A stretch of 64,000 nucleotides of DNA from Stenotrophomonas sp. SAU14A_NAIMI4_5 (GTDB taxonomy: Bacteria; Pseudomonadota; Gammaproteobacteria; Xanthomonadales; Xanthomonadaceae), in contig NZ_CP026003.1 in NCBI RefSeq assembly GCF_003086795.1, positions 1,446,777 to 1,510,776 of the forward strand, read 5' to 3'. Position 1 is the stretch's first letter. Each line of letters opens with the position of its first letter. This document shows, in pieces, positions 25,757 through 33,063 of the stretch. The position numbers and the translations under genes are program-made. A model generated the notes under the pieces. It was not told where the DNA came from. It saw nothing but the letters and a program-made list of their open reading frames with translations, and ran no database searches.

Positions 25757-25769
25757 GTTATATTATTCC
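25757..25769 (+). promoter_or_regulatory. Zur-like box before the MerC-like gene
   Basis: GTTATATTATTCC matches the Zur core at about 11 of 13 positions. It sits in an AT-rich island (GTTATATTATTCCATAAC) 30 bp before the start codon. Confidence 0.6.
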
Positions 25770-25798
25770 ATAACGATTCGCCGACCCTGCTGGAAGTC

Positions 25799-26212
25799 AT
25801 GTCCCTGTCCTCCTCCTTCCGCCGCCTGCTCGACCGCTTCGGCGCCACCGGTTCCATGCTGTGCGCCGTGCACTGCGCGGTGATCCCGGTGCTGCTGGCG
25901 ATCGCCCCTTCGCTGGGCCTCTCGTTCTGGCTGAGCGACGGCGTGGAAATGACCCTGGTCGTGTTCGTGACCCTGCTTGGCCTGTTCAGCCTGGTCATGG
26001 GCTACCGCCGCCATGGCGCCCTGCGCGCGCTGGGTTTCCTGCTGCCGGGCCTGGTCGCCCTGTGGGCAGGCGTGCTGGTCGATGCGTTGCACCACAACGC
26101 CGTGCCGCACGCGGTGGTGATGACCCTCGGCGGCCTGCTGGTGGGCGTGGCCCACCTGGTCAACCTGCGCCTGAACCACGTCCACGTCCACGACGCCAGC
26201 TGCGCGCACTAG
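25799..26212 (+). CDS. MerC domain-containing membrane protein
   Basis: 137 residues from the ATG at 25799. Four membrane helices are visible. The first contains the cysteine pair of MerC-type proteins in GSMLCAVHCAVIPVLLAI; the second pair typical of mercury MerC is absent, and the C-terminus instead ends in LNHVHVHDASCAH, a His/Cys tail. MerC carries metal ions across the inner membrane in mercury operons, but no mer genes are near. With the Zur-like box upstream and the divergent ZnuD-like receptor, a role in zinc handling under zinc limitation is more likely. Whether it moves metal or senses it is not shown. Confidence 0.85.
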   Translation: MSLSSSFRRLLDRFGATGSMLCAVHCAVIPVLLAIAPSLGLSFWLSDGVEMTLVVFVTLLGLFSLVMGYRRHGALRALGFLLPGLVALWAGVLVDALHHNAVPHAVVMTLGGLLVGVAHLVNLRLNHVHVHDASCAH

Positions 26213-26322
26213 GCGCGTCGTGTTAGGCTTTCCGATCGTGCGCGGGGGCGTCCAGCAAGACGGCCCCGCCGAACCCGTGTCAGCACGGGGTAACCAGATT
26301 TCACACTTTAGGAGTTGAAGAC

Positions 26323-26502
26323 ATGGGTAAGGGTGACCGCAAGACCGCCAAGGGCAAGCGCTACAACGCCAGCTACGGCAATGCCCGTTCGCACACCGCG
26401 AGCAAGGTCGCTGTAGGCGCCGGTGCCCCGGTTGCCAAGAAGACCGTGGCCAAGGCTCCGGCCAAGAAGGCTGTGGCGAAGAAGGCTGCTGCCAAGGCCT
26501 GA
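26323..26502 (+). CDS. Small 30S ribosomal protein THX-like
   Basis: 59 residues, preceded by TTTAGGAG at a good distance. The first 25 residues, MGKGDRKTAKGKRYNASYGN followed by ARSH, match the bacterial THX family (S31e-like), a basic peptide that sits in the head of the 30S subunit. Typical THX proteins end about there; here a tail of Ala, Lys and Val repeats (KKTVAKAPAKKAVAKKAAAK) follows and resembles the C-termini of histone H1-like bacterial proteins. The gene has its own terminator and no operon partner. THX identity is inferred from the N-terminus; an alternative is a small nucleic-acid-binding protein. Confidence 0.85.
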   Translation: MGKGDRKTAKGKRYNASYGNARSHTASKVAVGAGAPVAKKTVAKAPAKKAVAKKAAAKA

Positions 26503-26526
26503 TCCGGCCGGGTAAGTGGTCCAAAG

Positions 26527-26557
26527 AAAAACGCGGCGCCTGGCGCCGCGTTTTTTT
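26527..26557. terminator. Bidirectional intrinsic terminator
   Basis: The stem ACGCGGCGCC/GCGCCGCGT is flanked by AAAGAAAA on the left and seven T on the right. It can stop the THX-like gene on the plus strand and the pyrophosphatase gene on the minus strand. Confidence 0.85.
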
Positions 26558-26586
26558 GTGCCCGGCATTCTTCCTGCCGCTGCGCT

Positions 26587-26609
26587 CGCCGGGCATGGCC
26601 CGGCGCTAC
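26587..26609. repeat. SMAG palindrome, GCGCCGGG subfamily
   Basis: Reverse copy CGCCGGGCATGGCCCGGCG followed by CTAC, 25 bp before the stop codon of the pyrophosphatase gene. Confidence 0.85.
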
Positions 26610-26634
26610 CTCACCGCCCCGGCGGCCGTTGGAA

Positions 26635-27879
26635 TCAACGCAATGTCTTCTGCAGCGTCTCGGCGTTGCCATCATTCGGCGCGGCCGGCACCTGCAGCAG
26701 CTGCGCCAGCAGCGGATAGACATCGACGTTGTCGAAGCCATCGATCACCAGCCCCTGGCGGAACGACGGACCGCGTGCGACGAACACGGCGCGCATCGAG
26801 GGCAGGGCGTTGTCATAGCCGTGCGAGCCACGATCCTGGTGGGTGCGCGTGCTGATCCGCTCGGCGCGCAGTGCGTCCCAGCCCTCATCCATCTGGCAGA
26901 CGATGGGCGGCACGCGCGGGTGCGAACCGTAGTGCCAGCGCGCCGGCAGCGATTCCTTCTTCCAGCATTCGTAGTGGGCGTGGCGACCGAGCAGGGCGCG
27001 CTCGGCCTGCGCCTCGCGGCCGGCGACCGGCGCGAAACCGACCGACTGGCCCTGGCTGACGTTGCGCGCGATGGACGGATCGGCCATCGACTCGGTGGAC
27101 ACCACATGGCCCTCGGCCACGCTGGCCATGCCGTGGTCGGAGACCACGATGACGTTGGTGGTGGCCGCCAGCCCGCTGGCTTCCAGGCCATCCAGCACCT
27201 GGCCGACGATCTCATCCGCCTGCACGATCGCATCGCGGTACTCGGTCGAATCGGGGCCATGGTTGTGGCCGGCCTTGTCGACGTTTTCCATGTACAGGGT
27301 GGTCAACCGCGGTGCATCGGCATCGGTCTGCGCCAGCCATTCCAGCACCGTACGCGCGCGCTGCTGCAGCGGTTCCTTGCTGTTGTAGACCTGCCACTGG
27401 CTGGGGCGGGTCCCGTCGATCTCGGCTTCGCTGCCCGGCCAGGACGTGGTCGCGGTGCGCACGCCGACCTTCTCGGCACCGACCCAGATCGGCTCGCCGC
27501 CCCACCAGCCACTGTTGGTCACTGCGTCGCGGTCACCCAGGCTGAAACGGCCCAGCTGGGCATCGTCCATGCTGTTGTTGACGATGCCATGGTGGTCCGG
27601 GCGCAGGCCGGTGACGATGGTGTAGTGGTTGGGGAAGGTCAGCGACGGATAGGACGGCGTCATCCAGCGCGCACGCACGCCGCCATCGATGATGCGCTGC
27701 AGGTTTGGAGTGAGCCCCCGGTCCAGCGCATCGGCACGCAGGCCATCGATGGAGATCAGCAGCAGTTTCGGCGGCGGCGCGTCGGCGCGCGCAACCGGCG
27801 CGGACGAAGAAGGCGTGGTCGTGCAGGCCGCCAGGGGCAGCAGCAACGCCAGCGAGCAGGTCAGGCGTACGGAAGTCAT
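26635..27879 (-). CDS. Nucleotide pyrophosphatase/phosphodiesterase (NPP, alkaline phosphatase superfamily), lipoprotein
   Basis: 414 residues from the ATG at 27879. The lipobox LPLAAC places Cys 19 as the lipidated residue, so the protein is exported and anchored. The NPP core is clear: LLLISIDGLRADAL with the metal Asp 45, then TPSYPSLTFPNHYTIVTG with nucleophile Thr 81, GHNHGPDSTEYRDAI with metal ligands, and VIVVSDHGMASV with the Asp-His pair. RGSHGYDNALPSMRAVF carries the last His. This matches the well-studied Xanthomonas NPP, which hydrolyses nucleotide phosphodiester bonds. It is probably a phosphate- or nucleotide-scavenging enzyme in the periplasm. The frame remains open to 28035, but no signal lies there. 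Confidence 0.94.
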   Translation of the reverse strand: MTSVRLTCSLALLLPLAACTTTPSSSAPVARADAPPPKLLLISIDGLRADALDRGLTPNLQRIIDGGVRARWMTPSYPSLTFPNHYTIVTGLRPDHHGIVNNSMDDAQLGRFSLGDRDAVTNSGWWGGEPIWVGAEKVGVRTATTSWPGSEAEIDGTRPSQWQVYNSKEPLQQRARTVLEWLAQTDADAPRLTTLYMENVDKAGHNHGPDSTEYRDAIVQADEIVGQVLDGLEASGLAATTNVIVVSDHGMASVAEGHVVSTESMADPSIARNVSQGQSVGFAPVAGREAQAERALLGRHAHYECWKKESLPARWHYGSHPRVPPIVCQMDEGWDALRAERISTRTHQDRGSHGYDNALPSMRAVFVARGPSFRQGLVIDGFDNVDVYPLLAQLLQVPAAPNDGNAETLQKTLR

Positions 27880-27915
27880 CGCGACATCATAAGCGCGCGC
27901 AATGACGCACCCAAG

Positions 27916-27941
27916 ACACGGCGCGCAGAAGCGCGCCGTGT
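27916..27941. other. Strong hairpin upstream of the NPP gene
   Basis: ACACGGCGCGC and GCGCGCCGTGT are perfect 11-bp arms with a 4-nt AGAA loop. It lies 36 bp upstream of the NPP start codon. It might terminate leftward transcription arriving from the repair operon or act as a regulatory structure. It has no T-tract on the minus strand, so termination is uncertain. Confidence 0.5.
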
Positions 27942-27968
27942 CCACGCATTTTTGCGCGTCCGGACACA

Positions 27969-28042
27969 GTAGAGCCACGCCATGCGTGGATGATTCATTC
28001 GATATCTGACAGATGTGCCGACCAACGGTCGGCACCCACTAC
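27969..28042. repeat. Two SMAG palindromes
   Basis: 27969-27991 starts GTAGAGCCACGCCATGCG. 28015-28042 is GTGCCGACCAACGGTCGGCAC followed by CCACTAC, a reverse copy of the GTGGGTGCCGACC subfamily. The gap 27880-28266 holds these, the hairpin at 27916 and the structured repeat at 28077. Confidence 0.85.
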
Positions 28043-28076
28043 CAGCAGTTCCCATCAGCCGCGTGGACCTGTCGAA

Positions 28077-28178
28077 GGCGGGGCACTGTGGGTTTGCGGG
28101 GTGTGAGCGGCATGGATGCCGCGACCAAGCCCCCATGGACGGGTTTACGGCGTCCCCGCAAACCCACAGTGCCCCGCC
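28077..28178. repeat. Large structured repeat, copy 2 (25-bp arms, 52-nt loop)
   Basis: Perfect 25-bp arms at 28077-28101 (starts GGCGGGGCACTGTGGGTTTG) and 28154-28178. The loop is 52 nt: inner hairpin GCGGC-ATGGAT-GCCGC, then GAGC-type spacer, CCATGGACGGG and TTTACGGCGT. On the right it continues into ATCCCACGGAATGC and a GCAGGGCGCAGCCCTGC hairpin near 28235, features shared with copy 3 and the truncated copy at 39.4 kb. Confidence 0.85.
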
Positions 28179-28266
28179 ATCCCACGGAATGCCCGCTCTG
28201 GCCTTGGCTTTGGCCGTTGCCGTTGCATTGAGCGGGTGCAGGGCGCAGCCCTGCCGGCCCCCACCC

Positions 28267-28758
28267 TCAAGCAAACAGCGGTGCCTGCCGCTGCTCCAAC
28301 CGCAGCAACGCCGCCTTGGTCTCCAACCCACCCCCAAACCCGGTCAACGCACCATTGCTGCCAATCACCCGATGGCACGGCAGGATGATCGGCAACGGAT
28401 TACGCCCATTCGCCGCGCCCACCGCACGCGTCGCCGTCGGCTGGCCCAGGTGCTGCGCCAGCTGCAGGTAACTCCAGGTCTGCCCGAACGGAATCAGCGC
28501 CAACGCACGCCACACCCGCAGCTGGAATGGCGTGCCCTGCGGTGCCAGCACCAGATCGAAGGTGCTGCGCTCACCGTGCAGGAACTGCAGCAGCTGCTCG
28601 CGCGCCGCCGGCAGCGCATCCGGTGAATACAGCCAGTCGCCGCGGCCGCGCGCTGGGTGGCGGTTTTCCGGGAACAGCACGTGGGCCAGGCCACGTTCGT
28701 CACCAGCGATGGTCAGCTCGCCGATCGGGCTGTCGAAACGATCGAACAACAAGGTCAT
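28267..28758 (-). CDS. ogt: Methylated-DNA--[protein]-cysteine S-methyltransferase
   Basis: 163 residues. It directly reverses O6-methylguanine and O4-methylthymine by transferring the methyl group to its own cysteine. The acceptor Cys 128 is in the invariant ILPCHRVIGSNGALTGFGGG region; the DNA-binding helix is in PFQLRVWRALALIPFGQTWS, and the arginine finger is in TRAVGAANGRNPLPI. The ATG overlaps the stop codon of the upstream alkA-type gene (ATGA), so the two are translationally coupled into one alkylation-damage repair operon. Confidence 0.96.
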   Translation of the reverse strand: MTLLFDRFDSPIGELTIAGDERGLAHVLFPENRHPARGRGDWLYSPDALPAAREQLLQFLHGERSTFDLVLAPQGTPFQLRVWRALALIPFGQTWSYLQLAQHLGQPTATRAVGAANGRNPLPIILPCHRVIGSNGALTGFGGGLETKAALLRLEQRQAPLFA

Positions 28759-30233
28759 GTCGGTTCTCCAACAAAAGTGCCGGACAGGTGCCACAGGTGC
28801 AGCACCGCATAGGCGCGCCAAGGCCGCCAGGGTTGCGAACGCGCCTCGGTGGCACGTTCGCTCAGGCGCTGGCCCTGCGCATGGCCGAGCACCTGCTGCA
28901 GCACCAGGTCACCGGCGGGGAAGGCATCGGGTTGGCCCAGGCCGCGCAGGGCGATGTACTGCGCCGTCCACGGCCCGATACCGGGCAGGGCCACGCAGCG
29001 GGCGACGAAATCCTCCAGCGCCTGGCCGGGGCCGAAATCCAGTTCACCACCGGCACAGGCTGTCGCCAGCGCCCGCACAGTGGCCGCACGCGTGCGCGGC
29101 AGGCCGATCGATTCCAGCGGTGCCTCGGCCAGCACCTCCGGTGCCGGAAACTGGCGGTCGAACTCGGCCGGCATGCCGGGCAGGTGCGCACCCCAGGCAT
29201 CGACCAGGCGACGCGCGAAGGTTGTGGCCGCCGCGACGGTCACCTGCTGACCCAGCACCGCGCGCACGGCTACTTCAAAACCATCCCAGCCACCGGGCAC
29301 GCGCAGGCCGGGCCGCTCGGCGATGCCGCGTGCCAGCAGCGGTTCGTCGGCCAGGGCCGCGTGCACCTGCTGCAGGTCGGCATCGAGGTCGAACACCCGG
29401 CGCACGCGGCGCACGATGTCCGGAATCAGCCGCGGATCGACCGCGCCCAGCTGCAGGCGCAGTTCCGGGCGCTTCGGGTCGGCGGTCACCCGCAGCAGGG
29501 TGGGGCGTTCGGGCGTACCGAGCACGCGCTGGTAGCTGTCCTCGCCGATCAGTTCGATGCCCGGCAGGCTGCGCTTGCGCAGGAAGGCGAGCATGCGCGG
29601 GAAATCCAGCGGCGGGCGATAGCCCAGTCGCAGCACCAGGCTGCCATCGTCGGCGGCCGAGGGAGTGTGCTGGCGGCGCAACGCGGTCGGCGCCATGCCG
29701 CAGCCCTGCAGGAAGGCCGTGTTGAAGCGGCGCAGGCTGTTGTAGCCGGCGGCCAGGGCAACGTCGGTGACCGGCAGGGTGGTTTCGGTCAGCAGCTGCT
29801 TGGCCAGCAGCAGGCGATGGGTGGCGTGGATCTGCCCGGGCGTGGCGCCCAGGTGTTCGACGAACAGGCGCTGCAGCTGGCGTGCGCTCACGCCCAGTTT
29901 CGCGCCGAGTTCGGCCACGGCCTGGTCCTGCAGGAAGCCGCCATGGATGAGCGCCAGGGCGCGCTGCACGGTCTGCCCGGCGAGGGCCTGCTGTGCCTGC
30001 GGGGCGAGTTCGGGACGGCAGCGCAGGCACGGTCGATAGCCGGCGGCAGCGGCTGCGGCGGCGGTCGGGTAGTAGCTGATGTTGCGCGGCTTCGGCGGCG
30101 GTGCCGGGCAGACCGGGCGGCAGTAGATGCCGGTGCTGCGCACGGCGGTGAAGAACACGCCGTCGAAGCGCGCGTCGCGGGCCAGGCGGGCGCGGTCGCA
30201 GGCGGCGTGGTCGAGGGTGGGGGCGGTGTCCAT
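28755..30233 (-). CDS. Ada/AlkA fusion: zinc domain, AraC-type HTH and 3-methyladenine DNA glycosylase II
   Basis: 492 residues. Three modules are visible. Residues 10-80 are the Ada methyl-phosphotriester zinc domain, with Cys 38, 42, 69 and 72 (GIYCRPVCPAPPPKPRNISY, YRPCLRCRPELAP). About 85-185 is an AraC-type DNA-binding domain (LGVSARQLQRLFVEHLGATP; LAAGYNSLRRFNTAFLQGCG). From about 195 to the end is AlkA, with an N-terminal TBP-like part and the helix-hairpin-helix GPD region LPGIGPWTAQYIALRGLG, followed by catalytic Asp in FPAGDLVL. The protein should sense methylated phosphate backbone, activate its own operon, and excise 3-methyladenine. Together with the coupled methyltransferase it forms a rearranged Ada response. 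Confidence 0.94.
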   Translation of the reverse strand: MDTAPTLDHAACDRARLARDARFDGVFFTAVRSTGIYCRPVCPAPPPKPRNISYYPTAAAAAAAGYRPCLRCRPELAPQAQQALAGQTVQRALALIHGGFLQDQAVAELGAKLGVSARQLQRLFVEHLGATPGQIHATHRLLLAKQLLTETTLPVTDVALAAGYNSLRRFNTAFLQGCGMAPTALRRQHTPSAADDGSLVLRLGYRPPLDFPRMLAFLRKRSLPGIELIGEDSYQRVLGTPERPTLLRVTADPKRPELRLQLGAVDPRLIPDIVRRVRRVFDLDADLQQVHAALADEPLLARGIAERPGLRVPGGWDGFEVAVRAVLGQQVTVAAATTFARRLVDAWGAHLPGMPAEFDRQFPAPEVLAEAPLESIGLPRTRAATVRALATACAGGELDFGPGQALEDFVARCVALPGIGPWTAQYIALRGLGQPDAFPAGDLVLQQVLGHAQGQRLSERATEARSQPWRPWRAYAVLHLWHLSGTFVGEPT

Positions 30234-30306
30234 GGCGCCAGTCTAGGGCGGGGCGGGGGGAGATACTCGCCGGATTCGGACATGGATGTTGTTGGGGGTT
30301 TCGGCA

Positions 30307-30475
30307 GGGCTTGCAGCCCTGCACCCGCAAGGTCAACGTCAACTTCCAGGTCAAAAGCTGGCAGTCCGTGGGATGGCGGGGCGGTGTGGGCTGGCAGGAC
30401 ACGCCGTAAACCCGTCCATGGGGGCTCGATGGCGCCATCCATGGCGCCAACGGTCCTGCCAGCCCACACCGCCCC
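30307..30475. repeat. Large structured repeat, copy 3, with conserved flank
   Basis: A GCAGGGCTTGCAGCCCTGC hairpin at 30307 is followed by GCAGTCCGTGGGATGGC and the structured element: 23-bp perfect arms 30378-30400 and 30453-30475 (extendable past one mismatch), loop 30401-30452 of exactly 52 nt. The loop is inverted relative to copies 1 and 2. In the common orientation it has an inner hairpin GGCGCC-ATGGAT-GGCGCC-like stem and the segment GAGCCCCCATGGACGGGTTT. The gap 30234-30767 otherwise contains only the repeats listed next. Confidence 0.85.
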
Positions 30476-30519
30476 ACCTCTGACAGTTGGCCGCGGCTGT
30501 TGGAACCTGCTGCTGGTGG

Positions 30520-30683
30520 GTGCCGACCGTTGGTCGGCACGGGGTCGGATCCGTTTTCCGCAGGAAAACGGCTCTGACCCCTGGTGGCTGGGTCTGTGGG
30601 GACGGGGCGGCGCCTTGGTAGGTGTCGACCGTTGGTCGACACGCCTTTGCTCTGCCTTTGGTAGGTGTCGACCGTTGGTCGGC
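30520..30683. repeat. Mixed repeats: three GTCGACC/GCCGACC SMAG copies and a GGGGTC inverted repeat
   Basis: SMAG-type hairpins are at 30520-30540 (TGCCGACCGTTGGTCGGCA), 30618-30641 and 30661-30683 (both start GTAGGTGTCGACCGTTGGTC). Between them, 30541-30581 is GGGGTCGGATCCGTTTTCC paired with GGAAAACGGCTCTGACCCC. Confidence 0.85.
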
Positions 30684-30767
30684 ACGCTTTCCCCCCAGGG
30701 TCAGAAGGGGTTCAGTGGCGCGCGCTGAATGCGCGGCGGGGACGGGTAGACTGGGGGTCTTGTTCCC

Positions 30768-31952
30768 ATGAAGCCCGGTTGCCCGATGTCCGTCAGATTC
30801 CGCTGGTTGCCCCTGTTGTGCCTGGCCCTGGCGGGCTGCAGCCAGCTGGAGAACCCTGGCAACGTCACTGCCGCCGACAAGGCGACGCGGGCGCCGGCCA
30901 GCGATGGCGAGAACATGGTGTCGATCAATGCGGCTGACGCACCGCCTCCGCCGGTGGCGCCGCCGCGCAGCCGGGCCGATCGGCCGTGGCCGCAGGCGCA
31001 GCTGGAAAACGGCCAGGCCTGGGTCAGCTGCGGTACCGACTACGCCGCCGATGGCGGGGATGGCGTTGTACTGGAAGGCCTGCAGCGCGAGCAGATCGAG
31101 CAGGCCATGCAGCCCTGTGCCGAGCGCGGGCTGCTGCGCGTTCGCTACCACGGCAAGATCAACCCCGGCTTCGCCGAGATGATGTGGCGGCTGGCGGTGG
31201 TGGCCGATGCGTTGAAGATCCACAAGCGCATCCTCGATCTCGATTCCAGCGGCGGCCAGGTTGAATCGGCCATCGTGGCCGGCGACAGCATCGGTGAGTC
31301 GGGCTGGACCATCTGGGTACGCGAGGGTTCCATCTGCCACAGCGCCTGTGTGTTCGTGCTCGCGGCCGGCGACAACCGGCTGCTGTCGGGCAAGGTCGGC
31401 ATCCATCGCATGATGCGTATCAGTTCCAAGGCCACCTCGCGCGCCGAGCTCAACCGCGAGCTGCACGAGGTCTACGACAATGTGAAGGATTACCTGCAGC
31501 GCAACGGCGTGGCGGTGGGCGTGGCCGACCTGATGATGACCGTGCCCAACCGCAGCCTGCGCCTGCTCACGCCCGACGAGCTGCGCCAGTACGGCCTGGA
31601 CGGGACCAACGCGGTGCAGGACGATCTGGAGCGGATCAAGCAGATGCGTGCCTGTGGCGATGATTTCGTGCAGCGCAAGGATGCCTTCCTGGTGGCCTTC
31701 GACCAGCAGTGCAAGCGCGAAGGCGCGGACATGGAATCGATCAACAGCTGCGGCCAGGCGCTGAAGCAGCGCTTCGGCTTCCCCGACGAGGTGTGCCCGG
31801 AAGAGAGCCCGCTGTCGGAAATCGATGTGGCGACCCTGCCGCCGGCCCCGCCGGAGAAACCGCCGGTGGCCGAACAACCGGCCGCCGAAGGGGCCGCGCC
31901 GGCCGCGCAGGGCGATGCCGCGGCCGTGGAAGCCAGCGCCCCCGCGCGCTGA
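30768..31952 (+). CDS. Periplasmic ClpP-like lipoprotein of unknown function (COG3904-type)
   Basis: 394 residues from the ATG at 30768 (ATG at 30786 would keep the same signal). A lipobox LALAGC marks lipidation. After a Pro/Ala-rich linker, residues about 75-260 resemble the ClpP/crotonase-type fold of predicted periplasmic proteins: LRVRYHGKINPGFAEMMWRL, LDLDSSGGQVESAIVAGDSI and REGSICHSACVFVLAAGD, where Ser-Ala in HSAC takes the place of the ClpP nucleophile region, and KVGIHRMMR supplies a nearby His. Protease activity is plausible but unproven. The C-terminus is a Pro/Ala-rich tail. It begins a rightward cluster with DUF4019 and MAPEG genes. The assignment is from fold motifs. Confidence 0.8.
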   Translation: MKPGCPMSVRFRWLPLLCLALAGCSQLENPGNVTAADKATRAPASDGENMVSINAADAPPPPVAPPRSRADRPWPQAQLENGQAWVSCGTDYAADGGDGVVLEGLQREQIEQAMQPCAERGLLRVRYHGKINPGFAEMMWRLAVVADALKIHKRILDLDSSGGQVESAIVAGDSIGESGWTIWVREGSICHSACVFVLAAGDNRLLSGKVGIHRMMRISSKATSRAELNRELHEVYDNVKDYLQRNGVAVGVADLMMTVPNRSLRLLTPDELRQYGLDGTNAVQDDLERIKQMRACGDDFVQRKDAFLVAFDQQCKREGADMESINSCGQALKQRFGFPDEVCPEESPLSEIDVATLPPAPPEKPPVAEQPAAEGAAPAAQGDAAAVEASAPAR

Positions 31953-32010
31953 CGGCGTACTCACCGGGCTGAAGTAGACTGCGGTTCTTACCCTTGAACC
32001 GGCGGTGTCC

Positions 32011-32574
32011 ATGAAGCGCGTGCGTTTGCCGAAGTTCCTGCTGTTGTCCCTGCTGCCGTTGACCGCGCTGGCGCAAGCCCCGGCACCGGCCACGCCCGCA
32101 CCGTCCCCGTCACGCCCGGCGCCTGCGACCCCGGCGGCTGCCAAGCCGGCCACCGCCGCACCCGCGGCCCCGGCGCTGACCGCTGCGCAGCAGGCACAGG
32201 TGCAGAAGCAGGATGCGGACATGAGCGCTGCGGCACTGAAGGCCGCGCAGCTGGTGGACAGCAACCGTGCCGGTGAGCTGTGGGACGGTGCCTCGGCCGT
32301 GGCCCGCCGCGCGGTGCCCAAGGCGGCGTTCGTCAGCCAGCTGGCCGCCGATCGCACCCGCCTTGGCACCATGAACGGCCGCGGCCAGCCCACCATCACC
32401 CGGGTCAAGTACGCCGCCGGTGCCGCCGTGCCGGAAGGCCTGTACATCAATGTCAGCTTCCCGACCCGCTTCGCCAACAGCGCGCAGCCGGTGCGCGAAC
32501 TGGTCTCGTTCCGTTTTGACGAGGACCAGACCTGGCGCCTGGCCGGCTACAGCCTGCGCGCGTCCGCGCCCTGA
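32011..32574 (+). CDS. DUF4019 domain-containing exported protein
   Basis: 187 residues from the ATG at 32011. A signal peptide (FLLLSLLPLTALA) is followed by a long Ala/Pro linker and then the DUF4019 region from about residue 70: AAQLVDSNRAGELWDGASAV, FVSQLAADRTRLGTM, GLYINVSFPTRFANS and FDEDQTWRLAGYS. The family is periplasmic and of unknown function; some members look like small NTF2-type folds. It lies 58 bp after the ClpP-like lipoprotein gene and 12 bp before the MAPEG gene, so co-transcription is likely. Confidence 0.88.
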   Translation: MKRVRLPKFLLLSLLPLTALAQAPAPATPAPSPSRPAPATPAAAKPATAAPAAPALTAAQQAQVQKQDADMSAAALKAAQLVDSNRAGELWDGASAVARRAVPKAAFVSQLAADRTRLGTMNGRGQPTITRVKYAAGAAVPEGLYINVSFPTRFANSAQPVRELVSFRFDEDQTWRLAGYSLRASAP

Positions 32575-32586
32575 CGGAGAACCGCG

Positions 32587-32976
32587 ATGGCCACTGAGCT
32601 GACAATGCTGGCCTGGGCGATGCTGCTCGGCTTTGTGTACATCTTTGCCGCGTCCGCCGTGGTCACCCACGAGCGCGGCATGAAGTGGAACGCGTCGGCA
32701 CGCGATGCGCCCGACGTGCCATTGAGCCCGTTGGCGGGCAGGCTGAAGCGGGCGCAGGCCAACTTCTTCGAAACCTTCCCGTTCTTCGCTGCCGCCGCGA
32801 TCGCGGTAGTGGTGGCCGGGCGCAGCAACGAGACCACGGTGCTGGCCGCGCAGGTCTATTTCTGGGCGCGGGTGGTCTACCTGCCGCTGTACGCGGCAGG
32901 CGTGCCTTACGTGCGCAGCCTGGTCTGGGTGGTCTCGATCGTGGCCATCTTCAAGCTGGTGTTCGCACTGCTCTGA
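32587..32976 (+). CDS. MAPEG family membrane protein
   Basis: 129 residues with four membrane helices (LTMLAWAMLLGFVYIFAASA; FPFFAAAAIAVVVAG; YLPLYAAGVPYVRSLVWVVS). MAPEG proteins include microsomal glutathione transferases and related enzymes of eicosanoid metabolism; the conserved segment RLKRAQANFFETFPFFA matches the bacterial MAPEG pattern (RAxxNxxE). In bacteria they are usually annotated only by fold, and the substrate is unknown. The gene starts 12 bp after the DUF4019 gene. Confidence 0.9.
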   Translation: MATELTMLAWAMLLGFVYIFAASAVVTHERGMKWNASARDAPDVPLSPLAGRLKRAQANFFETFPFFAAAAIAVVVAGRSNETTVLAAQVYFWARVVYLPLYAAGVPYVRSLVWVVSIVAIFKLVFALL

Positions 32977-33063
32977 AGCAGGCGTGGGCCTGATCCAGAT
33001 CAAGGCCAGTCATGCGCCTGGCGCTATGCTGGGGGCGACTGGAATCAACGGCAGGAGGCGCGG

